Below, in pieces: positions 1-8,509 of a DNA stretch of 36,788 nucleotides. The notes beneath the pieces are model-generated. The model made no database searches. It was not told the origin of the DNA and saw nothing but the letters and a program-made list of their open reading frames with translations. The stretch's first letter is position 1, and each line of letters begins with the position of its first letter. The position numbers and the translations under genes were made by a program. This DNA comes from Gremmenia infestans (taxonomy: Eukaryota > Ascomycota > Leotiomycetes > Helotiales > Hamatocanthoscyphaceae), in the NCBI GenBank assembly GCA_032629725.1, contig JAFEVB010000034.1, forward strand, positions 1 through 36,788. The letters run 5' to 3'.

Positions 1-68
1 CCTTAAGATGAATCGAACATCTATCAAAATATTAACAGTATTTGGCTCTACCATTGAGCTATAAAGGC
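1..68 (-). tRNA. trnN: tRNA-Asn (GTT), split by the window ends
   Basis: Read on the minus strand this is a cloverleaf whose anticodon loop CTGTTAA gives anticodon GTT. The 5' acceptor strand GCCTTTA lies at 62-68. Its 3' partner is cut at base 1 and is completed by the last bases of the window (36786-36788), giving TAAGGGC. That pairing across the ends is good evidence that the molecule is circular and was opened inside this tRNA. Confidence 0.9.
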
Positions 69-80
69 TAACTGTAACAT

Positions 81-165
81 AGGAGACAAGAGATTCGAAC
101 TCTTAAAGCATTTTTTACTATTGAGTTTACAGCTCAACCCTTCTTACCAATAAAGGAACCCTCCT
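81..165 (-). tRNA. trnY: tRNA-Tyr (GTA)
   Basis: The anticodon stem TTGAG/CTCAA encloses loop CTGTAAA, so the anticodon is GTA. The T-arm is AAGAG-TTCGAAT-CTCTT. A long variable arm makes it a class II tRNA, as expected for tyrosine in fungal mitochondria. Confidence 0.92.
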
Positions 166-312
166 TTTTAAATTAATTATAAATACAAAAATATTCTTTA
201 TAAACAATTAAACATTTAAAAGTTTTTTTTAATATTTAATGTTACAGCGAATAGTAAAATTGTGGGTATTGAAAAAAAAGGTTTTTTATTCTTATCTTTT
301 GTTATTTTTTCT

Positions 313-332
313 CTTGCTACGCAAGTAGCAAG
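313..332. repeat. Dispersed GC-rich palindrome
   Basis: CTTGCTACGCAAGTAGCAAG, flanked by T and A tracts. The exact reverse complement is at 30827-30846, also between T and A tracts. A related palindrome is at 20619-20635. Shorter relatives of the form CTTGCTMCGCACA occur near 2465, 2533, 8255, 18843, 26028 (inverted) and 26470, mostly in spacers. Confidence 0.75.
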
Positions 333-383
333 AAAAAAAGGGAGCAAGATGTTTATATTAATAGTAACTTATATGTTATAAAA

Positions 384-527
384 AGAAAGAAAGAGAATTG
401 AACTCTTGTAAATATGCTAAATTACATATTTAATTGACAAATAATTACTTTAGCATTAAAACCTTTAACAGCCTAATATTACTAAATTTATAGTTCAATT
501 CGTTATACCAACAAACGTAACCTTTCT
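384..527 (-). tRNA. tRNA-like gene, class II, with a giant variable arm
   Basis: The acceptor strands AGAAAGG and TCTTTCT pair fully and the T-arm AAGAG-TTCAATT-CTCTT is perfect, so the outer cloverleaf is well kept. The best anticodon stem is TTGAA/TTTAG with loop CTATAAA, giving anticodon ATA, which would read Tyr codons. Roughly 75 nt lie between this stem and the T-arm, far more than a normal variable arm, and include a hairpin with arms ATGCTAAA/TTTAGCAT. It lies next to trnY and may be a diverged copy of it carrying an insertion, a tRNA with an intron, or a pseudogene. Confidence 0.5.
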
Positions 528-616
528 ATATATACACATATTAGTATAAAAAACCTTATAAACGAAACTTCGCATCAAAGGGGTTATACCTTTATGTATA
601 CATAATTGTTAATATT

Positions 617-2318
617 AATTAATCCCGTGCAATTTCCACTACACGAACCGTATTTCGACTTAACACCAATCAAAGTCACGCATACGAAGATCTACCATAA
701 TATAACTAGAACTAATTATCTAGAACAAATAAAACATAGACCAAACTTATTGCACACACTTCTTTCGGTGCCTGACGAGTTGTTAGTACCTATCTGAGAT
801 TAAATTCACCGTGACGTGGTGATTCACGATTACTAGTAATTCCTTATTCATGCAGTCGAATTTCAGACTACAATCCTTATTATATCCTACTTTATTAGAT
901 TAGCTTAAATTCACATTTTCGCTTCATTTTGTATAGGAATATGTGGCACGTCTATCGCCCACAACATTCAGGCCATGATGATTTGTCTTGATCCCTATTA
1001 ACATATCCGTTATGCTGGTGTGCTGCTTTATTTCAATATATTGCAAATAAAGCAAGGGTTTCCGTTAATTTAATGGAATTAACCAAAATCTCACGACATT
1101 AACTGAAGACAACCGTGCAACGCTTGTAATATCTTACGTATATTATTAAAAATAATTTTGCAATAATTTAAATAATATAAACAAAAAATAATATTCAAGT
1201 TGTGGTAAGGTTTTTCGCGGACCATCGAATTAAATAACATACTTCACTACTGGTTTCAGAAACGGTCTAATGATTTCAGTTCCTGCGTTGCCACATTACT
1301 CTTGAGGTGAAATGCTTACACTTTCATTTATAGACTAAAAATATCTAATCTATGGCATTCATAATTCTCTGCTTGGACTACTAGGGTATCTAATCCTGTT
1401 TGTTACCCGAGCCTTCGTCCCTCAACGTCAGTTATTAGATAAAAGGTTGCTTTCGCCGTTACCAGTCGTTATGGGATCAAAAAATTTTAACTCTACTCCA
1501 TAAATACTCACCTCCTCATATATAACTCTAGTATAACCGTATCTTATTTTAGACTAATTATACCGTCTAGGTACCCTTTAAACCTATTAAAGATGAATAA
1601 CACTAGTCTTCTACGTCTTGCCGCGACTGCTGGCACGTATTTTGGTCAAGACATATAGACAGAAAATTGTCATAATCAGTATTCTATCTAGAACTTTATT
1701 CGATAAAATCGATCTTATACTTGTCCATGAGAATAAATATTCTCTTACTCATATAGAAATGGTAAATTAATTAACCATTAATGGTTAATTAAGGTTAAAA
1801 TGAATAACCTATTATATTTAAATCTTTTGAAAATAAATATAATAAATTAGACAGCCAAGTATAATTAGCCGAAGCTATTCATTCTCCCAAGTTGCTGGTT
1901 CAGCCGTTAGGCTATTGACCAATATTCCCCACTGCTGTACTATACGTATTGGGGTTTTTTCAGACCCAATGTGATCGATCGACCTCTCAGCCTCGACTAC
2001 GGAATTTTAAGCTAATTAAGCCATTACCTTAATTACTACCTATCCGAAATATTTATTGTCCTCTTAAAGCGGAAATTACTTTCCTTTCAACATCAAATTT
2101 TTTTATATTTCAGTTGAAATGAAATATATAAAGATATAAGGTATTTATAAACCTTACTTTAAGGCAGCCAAAATATCATATACTCACCTGTACACCACTT
2201 TTAATGAAATTAAGGATATTTTACATCATATATTAAATTAAACGTACGATTAGCATGTGTCAAGCATTTGGACAGCGTTCATTCAGAGCCATCATCAAAC
2301 TCAATATATATTTTTTCA
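617..2318 (-). rRNA. rns: Small subunit ribosomal RNA
   Basis: Several universal 16S-type segments appear in order on the minus strand: a start matching GAGTTTGATGATGGCTC (near 2304), the 530 loop GTGCCAGCAGTCGCGG (near 1630), the 790 loop ATTAGATACCCTAGTAGTCC (near 1395), and the 3' region ACTAGTAATCGTGAATCA (near 830) followed by GGTGTTAAGTCG. No intron is apparent, since the 1.7 kb length is normal for the family. The ends are estimated to within about 10-15 bases. The gene lies between nad4 and the tRNAs Tyr and Asn. Confidence 0.93.
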
Positions 2319-2596
2319 TTTTTTCTATCCTTCTTCTCCTGATGTATATATCTGGAATATATGTAATATATCCTGTAATGGTATATACACCATTACTATG
2401 AGGTAATTTGTATTTTATATATAAATTTAAAAATTTAAATTTATATATAATCCTTTTCTATTTTCTTGCTACGCACAAATACATAGGCTAATTCTTATGA
2501 AATTAATTTCATAGTTTATACTTATATTTGTTTCTTGCTCCGCACAAAGAGAAATATTTTATAAAATAATTATTTTTAGTTTTTATTTTAATCCTT
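2319..2596. other. Spacer between nad4 and rns with a strong AT hairpin
   Basis: No gene is visible. A perfect 14-bp inverted repeat (2415-2428 and 2437-2450, 8-base loop) could form a stem in the transcript between nad4 and rns and act as a processing or 3'-end signal. Two short copies of the CTTGCTMCGCACA repeat lie at about 2465 and 2533. The phrase TATATACACCATTACTA near 2380 recurs at about 27690 in the tRNA cluster. Confidence 0.55.
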
Positions 2597-4072
2597 TTAG
2601 ATTAACTGGTCTAAAAAGCTATTATAAATTAAAGATGAAACGGAGAAATGTAAACCATCTAAAATAGGAGCAGGATATATTCCTAATATAACTGTTAATA
2701 CAACTAATGTAAATAATATATAAAACTCACGCTTGTTTATATCATTAATATTAGCTTCAAAAAATTTACTAAAAGTTCCACCAAAAGCTATTCTATTGAA
2801 CATATATATAGTATATGCGGCAGAAAATACTATAGATGAACTTGCGAAAACACCTAGTAACGGTAATCTTTCAAATACACCATATAAAGACATAAACTCC
2901 CCTACAAAATTTAAAGTAAGCGGAAATCCACAATTACCTAATGATAAAATAAAAAATAAAATAGAAAATAAAGGCATCATTTGAGCGATACCTCTATAAA
3001 AAATAATTAATCTAGTACCAGATCTGTCATATAATACTCCTCCAACACAAATAAATAAACCGCTCGAAACAAACCCATGAGCTAATCCTAAAGCAATACC
3101 ACCTTCTATACCTTGAATAGTATTACTAAATACACCTATAAGATAAACAGCTGCATGTGATACAGAACTATAAGCTATAAGTTCTTTTACATCTATTGTT
3201 CTTAGAGTACTAAAACTAGCGTATATTATAGTTATAACACCTATAAGATATATTATATATGTATAATCTATAGAAGCTTTAGGTAATAATGGTAATATAA
3301 GTCTAAAAATACCATATAAACTTAATTTTAAAACAATAGCAGCTAATATTATACTACCACCTAAAGGAGATTCAACATGAGCTTTTAATAGTCAAGTATT
3401 TAAAAATATAGTTGGAGTTTTTACAGCAAATGCTAAAAATATACCATAAAATAAAAACAATTGTGTAGAGTATTGGAAATTTGTTTTATATAATGCATCA
3501 AAATCAGTAGTTCCCATTATAGATGACATAGTTAATATCGATAGTAATAAGAATAATGAACCAAATAACGTGTATAAGAATAAAAAAAAACTCGCTCGTA
3601 CTTTATTACTTGATCCAAATAAACCAATTAATATAAATAAGGGTGGTAATATACTTTCAAAGAAAATATAAAATAATAATATATCTAAAACTAAAAATGC
3701 TGCTAATAATAAAGTTTCTAATAATAAAATTATTATCACATATGATCTCACATTTTCATCAATAGAATTTCAATTACTTAAAAGTGCTATAGGTGTTATA
3801 ATAGTAGTTAATAATACAAAATATATCGATAATCCATCTAGACCTAAGTAAAAATCGAAAGTACTTATTTGATGGTATTCTTGAACAAATTGGAATTGAT
3901 TGTTACTAAAATCAAACATTATAAAAACAATTAAGGAAATAATAAGGTTAAATATAGACGTAATTAAAGCAATTTTTTTTATACGATTAATATCTAATAA
4001 CTGGTAAGACATTCCAGTTGAAATCCCAAATATACCAAACAAAGGTATTACTAGTAAAAGTGTTAATAACAT
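2597..4072 (-). CDS. nad4: NADH dehydrogenase subunit 4
   Basis: Encodes the proton-pumping ND4 subunit of complex I, in the inner mitochondrial membrane. Under code 4 the frame runs 491 aa from ATG (4072) to TAA. TGA is read as tryptophan, for example in LLSNWNSIDEN near residue 101. ND4 landmarks are seen in order: FYLGLDGLSIYFVLL in the N-terminal part; LLLETLLLAAFLVLDILLFY; the channel region AFAVKTP; WLLKAHVESP; AYSSVSHA; and LGLAHGFVSSGLF. The protein is almost entirely hydrophobic with about 13-14 membrane helices, and its length is normal for fungi. It has no intron. It is the last protein gene before rns, separated by about 280 nt. The upstream neighbour is a trnR-like gene and then the aminotransferase. 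Confidence 0.96.
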
Positions 4073-4515
4073 GTTTTTTATTTTTTTTTCGAATTTCCCT
4101 CAGGATTAATTAAATAAATTAATCTTTAATAATACTACACACAACTGTTCAGTCTTATATTCCTCTATTTTGGAGACGGGTTTATATAAAACGAAAAAAA
4201 ACAGAGGAAACTTCGTTAGTTAAAAAAAGTAAAATATTTAAAAAGTTTAGTGTTTTTGTATTAAAGATTTATTCAAGAATAAATTTAGTACTGGATAATT
4301 TTCAAACATAAACTAATTTATGTAATAAAGGGAGTTAAATTTTTAGAAATTAATTGTTAAAAAAGCAAAAATTACAAATAGTAATATATAATAACATATA
4401 TCTTCTGTTTGCTTATCTTTCTAAAGTTTTATGAGGGCATTAATTTATTTATATATACAAAAATAAAAAAAGACCAAGAAAAATATTGATAATTTAAATT
4501 AAATAATATTTAGTC
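4073..4515. other. Spacer upstream of nad4
   Basis: About 440 nt of very AT-rich sequence without a supportable gene in either strand. It must hold the nad4 5' leader, but I see no motif I can name. Confidence 0.4.
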
Positions 4516-4585
4516 CTCTTATCCAAGACTTGAACTTGAATCATATATTTAGGAAATACATACTCTACCATTAAGCTAATAAGAG
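4516..4585 (-). tRNA. tRNA-Arg-like (CCT), member of a four-copy family
   Basis: Acceptor CTCTTAT/ATAAGAG pairs fully. The D-arm is intact. The anticodon stem TGTAT/ATATA encloses TTCCTAA, giving anticodon CCT (Arg, AGG). The T-arm TCAAG-TTCAAGT-CTTGG has one wobble pair. It is clearly related to trnR(TCT) at 22176-22245 and to the poorer copies at 14859-14924 and 20438-20505. It may be functional. Confidence 0.65.
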
Positions 4586-4781
4586 TTATTATACTATTTT
4601 TATTTAAATTAATATGACTTAATAATATATATATATAAAAAGTTAAAGTTTAATTAAAAACATATAATAAAATAATATATTAGTAAAAATCGTAAACAAA
4701 ACAATTATACTAATATACTATAAATGAAGCAAATCTTAATCTTAATAATCATCATAGGCTATACTACTATCATTAATTCTT

Positions 4782-6242
4782 CTAAGAGTTAATTTTATTG
4801 AAAACATCTTTAATCACACCTAAGATAACCATGACTATATGGTCCACGTCCTTCTTTTTAAGAATATAAGGAGGAGCAAGCATTATGTGGTCTCCATTGA
4901 CACCATCTGCTGTACCTGTTCCTGCATAGACTGTCATATTATATGGAGGTAATAAGGCCGTGTTTTTTATATTTTCAGCAACATTAAGTTTACGATCGAA
5001 AGGCTCCTTTGTTAAATTATCTTTAACAAATTCTATTCCCCAGAAGAGACCCTGTCCTCGGATGTCACCGACATTAGGATGGTTACCCAGAACGGCTTTT
5101 AAGCGCATACCTAAATACTCACCCAGTTTGGAAACATTATCGGTCAAATTACCTTCCCGTATAACTCTTTGGACTTCTAGAGCAGCTGTTGCCTGTATTG
5201 GCATGCTCTGATATGTTTGAGCGTGAACGAATCGCCCTCTTTTTTGCAATACATTAAACACCTTTTCCGAGATTAACACAGCCCCTATTGGTTGGTATCC
5301 ACCACCAAGTCCTTTAGCAATAGTCTGGATGTCAGGCACAACATCCACTGACTGTCATGCATGCAATGTACCAGTCCGCCCCATTCCACACATTATTTCG
5401 TCGAGTATAAAAAGAGCTCCGTATTTGTGACAAACATCTCGCATTGCTTTGAGATAGCCAGGGACATGTGGAACACACCCAAGCGCAGCGCCGACGACTG
5501 GTTCAGCTATGAAACCGATCACTGTTTCTGGCCCTAACTCTATAAATTTAGCCTCGAGTTCAGCAGCTTTACGAGTAACAAAGGCTGCATCTGATTCACC
5601 TTCTATCCGTTGCCGGTAAGGGTTACAAGAGGAAATGTGATATACATTTTTCATGAGTAAGGGTAGATAAGGTGCTCTGCGCTCAATATGTCCTGATATG
5701 CTCAAAGCACCAAAGGTAACACCGTGGTATGATGTATCTCGGGCGATAAAGTTGACACGCGGAGTTTGCTTGTCTACTTCATAAAAATATTGACGAGACA
5801 GTTTTAGAGCAGCCTCGATAGCCTCTGAACCTGAACCACACAAGTAAACTTTAGCCATTTTACCATTTGTTCCAGTGATCAATTCTTCACACAACTGTTC
5901 AACAACATTATTAGCCCAAAATGTGGTAGATAGGTACGGAGTTCCTGTATCAAATCCCTTTTTCAAGGCTTTAATTACTCTCTTGTTACCATAACCGAGA
6001 CAAGAAACAGCAGCACCTGAAGAAGCATCAAGGATTTTTCTTTCATCCTCGGTATAAAGATAAATACCCTTTCCTTTGATAATTCTTGGTAATTCTTTAC
6101 CAATAATACGTGGTAAAGAATATGTGATTTTGGATGATCTAGATGATAGTCTAGCGTTAGTATGAAAATCTTTTTTAAAATAGCTCTGCGAAAATTTGAA
6201 AAACATTATTTGTTTATTGTTCATAGGGGTAAAGTAGGCCAT
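4782..6242 (-). CDS. Class III (PLP-dependent) aminotransferase, foreign to mtDNA
   Basis: Predicted 486-aa PLP enzyme of the class III (ornithine, GABA and beta-alanine type) aminotransferases; the substrate cannot be read from sequence. Seen: GSGSEAIEAAL near residue 135, SYHGVTFGALSISGH near 170, FILDEIMCGMGRTG with the cofactor-contacting Asp281, and IAKGLGGGY with the Schiff-base Lys310. The frame is continuous only under code 4: one TGA (5355-5357) falls at Trp296 in LHAWQS, a position normally tryptophan in the family, while the other two tryptophans use TGG. Start ATG 6242; alternatives are Met7 and Met13. Residues 13-40 (FKFSQSYFKKDFHTNARLSS) look like a mitochondrial import presequence, which a mtDNA-encoded protein would not need. 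Codon use is visibly richer in G+C than neighbouring genes. I infer transfer from the nucleus or from another fungus. The 5' flank is a copy of the cox1 upstream region. Assembly chimera is unlikely because both flanks are mitochondrial repeats. Confidence 0.9.
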
Positions 6243-6420
6243 TGAAAGTTATCTTATTTTTCCTAACTACATAGTTAAGTGTCGAATTATTTAAACGAGT
6301 TATGTAAAACCCGTACGAAGTAGGGCTAAATCATAGTATTGAATTGCAATTATATAGAGAACACCAGTTTCCTGGTGTACTTTAACCGAGGTTAAAGGCG
6401 TGGTATAACAATCATAAAGA
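6243..6420 (-). promoter_or_regulatory. Duplicated leader upstream of the aminotransferase (copy of the cox1 upstream region)
   Basis: The stretch just upstream of the aminotransferase ATG matches the region upstream of cox1 (14745-15045) nearly base for base. The shared blocks are: the AGTTAGGAAAAATAA and TTTAAATAATTCGAC segments, the CCCGTACGAAGTAGGGCTAA block, and a double hairpin followed by GGCGTGGTA. The cox1 copy additionally contains a trnR-like sequence. It probably supplies promoter and leader signals; that function is inferred. Confidence 0.7.
6361..6397. mobile_element. Double-hairpin element, copy 1
   Basis: Two perfect adjacent hairpins: ACACCAG-TTTC-CTGGTGT (7-bp stem) and CTTTAACC-GA-GGTTAAAG (8-bp stem). 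Related copies are at about 14991-15025 and 7931-7983. The layout resembles the double-hairpin elements known from fungal mitochondrial spacers, which behave as small mobile elements. Confidence 0.6.
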
Positions 6421-6437
6421 AAGTAATATAGTGGCAA

Positions 6438-7070
6438 TTATAAATCTTTGGTTAAGCGTACTGCATCTATTATTCCTCTATTTACTACTAATGTTTTTTG
6501 GTTAGTAGAACGTACCATAATATCCGATCCATTTACTGTTTTTAAAGTATATCTACCATCGTCAAAGAAATTTAAAACACATCTATGCAAAACCTTTGCT
6601 TCAGCTGTATCACTTTTTATTTTTAATTCTGAAGAAAAGCGTTCAGAATATATACCAAATTGACGAGATATATTTGACCCATTGTAATTATATTGACCTT
6701 GTAGTTTATCTAATAAGCCTTTTTTTAGTGAGTTGAATTCATCAGGAGATTGACCAGCGGGTAAATTAGATCCTGAAGGGTTTGATCCTAAGTTTGTTCC
6801 AGAGCTAGATGAACCAGAAGTAGGATTTAATATATGACTAATATCCATAGAATGTATTAAATCCAAACCTATTCCTTCTCCAGTAAAGAAAGAATCTCTT
6901 AAACCCAAACCTAATCCTTCTCCAGTAAAGAAAGAATCTCTTAAATCCAAACTTGCTTCTCCAGTCAATATAGAAAGTATTAAATCCAAACCAGTAAAGA
7001 AAGAATCTCTTAAATCCAAATCAGTCAAGAAAGAAAGTATTAAATCCAAACCTATTGTTTCTCTAGTCAA
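6438..7070 (-). CDS. orf210, repeat-rich ORF overlapping the cox2 3' end
   Basis: Unrecognised protein of about 210 aa if started at TTG 7070. The frame stays open further upstream inside cox2 under code 4, with in-frame ATGs in the cox2 CuA region, so the true start is unclear. It overlaps the cox2 end by 19 bases in the -1 frame. The first 75 residues are degenerate repeats around LDLRDSFFTGEG and LDLILSILTG. Then follows a Ser/Gly/Asn-rich linker (about 80-105), and a mixed-charge globular-looking C terminus from about 110. The DNA repeats resemble the cox2 terminal codons, which suggests growth by tandem copying of that end. It could be expressed by reinitiation or frameshift, or be non-functional. 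No function is proposed. Confidence 0.55.
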   Translation of the reverse strand: MTRETIGLDLILSFLTDLDLRDSFFTGLDLILSILTGEASLDLRDSFFTGEGLGLGLRDSFFTGEGIGLDLIHSMDISHILNPTSGSSSSGTNLGSNPSGSNLPAGQSPDEFNSLKKGLLDKLQGQYNYNGSNISRQFGIYSERFSSELKIKSDTAEAKVLHRCVLNFFDDGRYTLKTVNGSDIMVRSTNQKTLVVNRGIIDAVRLTKDL

Positions 7071-7804
7071 GATAGAAACTTTTCAATTGAAACAGATTCG
7101 ATCACAATGGGCATCGATGAGTGCAAAATTCCACATATTTCTGAACATTGACCATAAAAAGTACCTTCTCTATTAATAAGAACAGATACTTGATTTAATC
7201 TACCAGGGTAAGCATCACATTTAATACCTAAAGAAGGACAAGCAAAAGAATGAATAACATCTGCCGCAGTAATAATAAATCTTACGTGTGTTAATTCCGG
7301 AAGTATAACTCTGTTATCAACTTCTAGCATTCTTAATGCTCCATATTCTAAATCTGACTCTGGTACTAAATATGAGTCAAATTCTATAAATTCCTCATCA
7401 GTATTTAAGAAGTCTGGGTATTGATAACTTCAATATCATTGGTGACCTTCTGCTAATACTGACATGGCAGGATCACTAACTTCATCCATTAAATATAATA
7501 ATTTAAACGAAGGAAAAGCGATTAATATTAATATTAATGCGGGTGTAATTGTTCATATTAGTTCTATTAATGTACCATGATTTAAATACTTATGTGATAT
7601 CGGAGAATTAATATTAGTATAATTTCTAACTATAGATATCAATATTCAACTTACACCAAATAAGATTATAACTAAATAGAACATAATATTGTCATGTAAT
7701 TCAACTAATCCTTCCATTTGAGGAGTAGCACTATCCTGAAAGTAAAGTCCTCAAGGTCTAGGACTATCGCAAATATTAAATAAATTTAAATATATGTTTA
7801 ACAT
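7052..7804 (-). CDS. cox2: Cytochrome c oxidase subunit 2
   Basis: Encodes COX2 (250 aa), which carries the dinuclear CuA centre and accepts electrons from cytochrome c in complex IV. Start ATG 7804, stop TAG 7052-7054. Two N-terminal membrane helices (about 40-60 and 80-105) are followed by EGHQWYWSYQYPD, the conserved aromatic electron-entry segment, and the CuA domain. The CuA ligands are visible as the His in IHSFACPS and in CSEICGILHSSM (two Cys, Glu, His, Met). Tryptophans are mostly TGA. The last codons read FLSWLEKQ, a normal C terminus, so the gene itself is complete. No intron is present. It is followed in an overlapping frame by orf210, and a double-hairpin repeat lies upstream. 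Confidence 0.96.
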
Positions 7805-7930
7805 ATTTTTTTTCGTGTTTTTCAGTTATTAATTTAAATTTAAATACTTTTTTAATATAAATAAACATATTAAATAACTGAAACCATTAAACAGCTTATA
7901 ATATATTATAAATATTATAATATATCATAA

Positions 7931-7983
7931 CTATCTATTACAGATAGTTTCCTGGTGTCCTTTAACACTAAATAGGTTAAAGG
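7931..7983. mobile_element. Double-hairpin element, diverged copy
   Basis: CTATCT-ATTAC-AGATAG, then TTTCCTGGTGT, then CCTTTAAC-(9 nt)-GTTAAAGG. The central phrase and the second stem match the copies upstream of cox1 and the aminotransferase, but the first hairpin has been replaced by a different one. It lies upstream of cox2 and immediately before orf152. Confidence 0.5.
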
Positions 7984-7986
7984 CAG

Positions 7987-8445
7987 GTGTGGAGGGATAA
8001 GGATAAATTAAAAAATATTTCTAATGAGAGTAGAAATACACTTAATCTTCTTTCTGTACCTGCAAGTACAAGCGAAAGTGACTTAGGTAAACCTTTATCT
8101 TTAATTATTGAAAATAATGAGATAAAAACAATACATGTTCTTATCCTTGTTAATGGAGTTCTCGTAAATTTTCTAAATCGTATAATAGAAAAGGTAAGTA
8201 TATTAAATCTAATCACTCTGATATTATTACTAATTTTGATTCTATATAAATTTTCTTGCTCCGCACATATTAAAAGTACTATAGATTATATATTAGCTAT
8301 TAAAAAGTTAAGTATTAATAGTACAGATAAGTTAAAATATTCTATGTCGAGTGTAATACTTAATAGAATTATTGATAGTATTAATGACTACAATCAAAAT
8401 AACCTAATTAGAATAGTTGGTTCAGAAAAAAATATATCTTATTAA
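7987..8445 (+). CDS. orf152, plus-strand hypothetical ORF
   Basis: A 152-codon open frame on the plus strand, opposite to every recognised gene, starting at GTG 7987 (there is no ATG nearby). It is remarkable mainly for staying open in so AT-rich a context and for reading like protein: a polar N terminus, one strong membrane segment around residues 75-92 (ILNLITLILLLILILY), then a Lys/Ser/Asn-rich tail. It contains a dispersed CTTGCTCCGCACA repeat, translated as SCSAH. I recognise no family. It might be a remnant of an inserted plasmid or a chance frame. Confidence 0.35.
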   Translation: MWRDKDKLKNISNESRNTLNLLSVPASTSESDLGKPLSLIIENNEIKTIHVLILVNGVLVNFLNRIIEKVSILNLITLILLLILILYKFSCSAHIKSTIDYILAIKKLSINSTDKLKYSMSSVILNRIIDSINDYNQNNLIRIVGSEKNISY

Positions 8446-8509
8446 TAGTGTAGCTAAAAATTCAAAACCCGTTTTATTTAATAGTATAAAAAAAGTATTT
8501 TTTATATTT

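Noticed and set aside
606..797. Plus-strand open frame of 63 codons
   Set aside because: Lies antisense over the conserved 3' domain of rns; the rRNA explains the sequence.
7977..8216. Minus-strand 79-codon frame opposite orf152
   Set aside because: Shorter than the plus-strand frame, with irregular composition and no recognisable feature.
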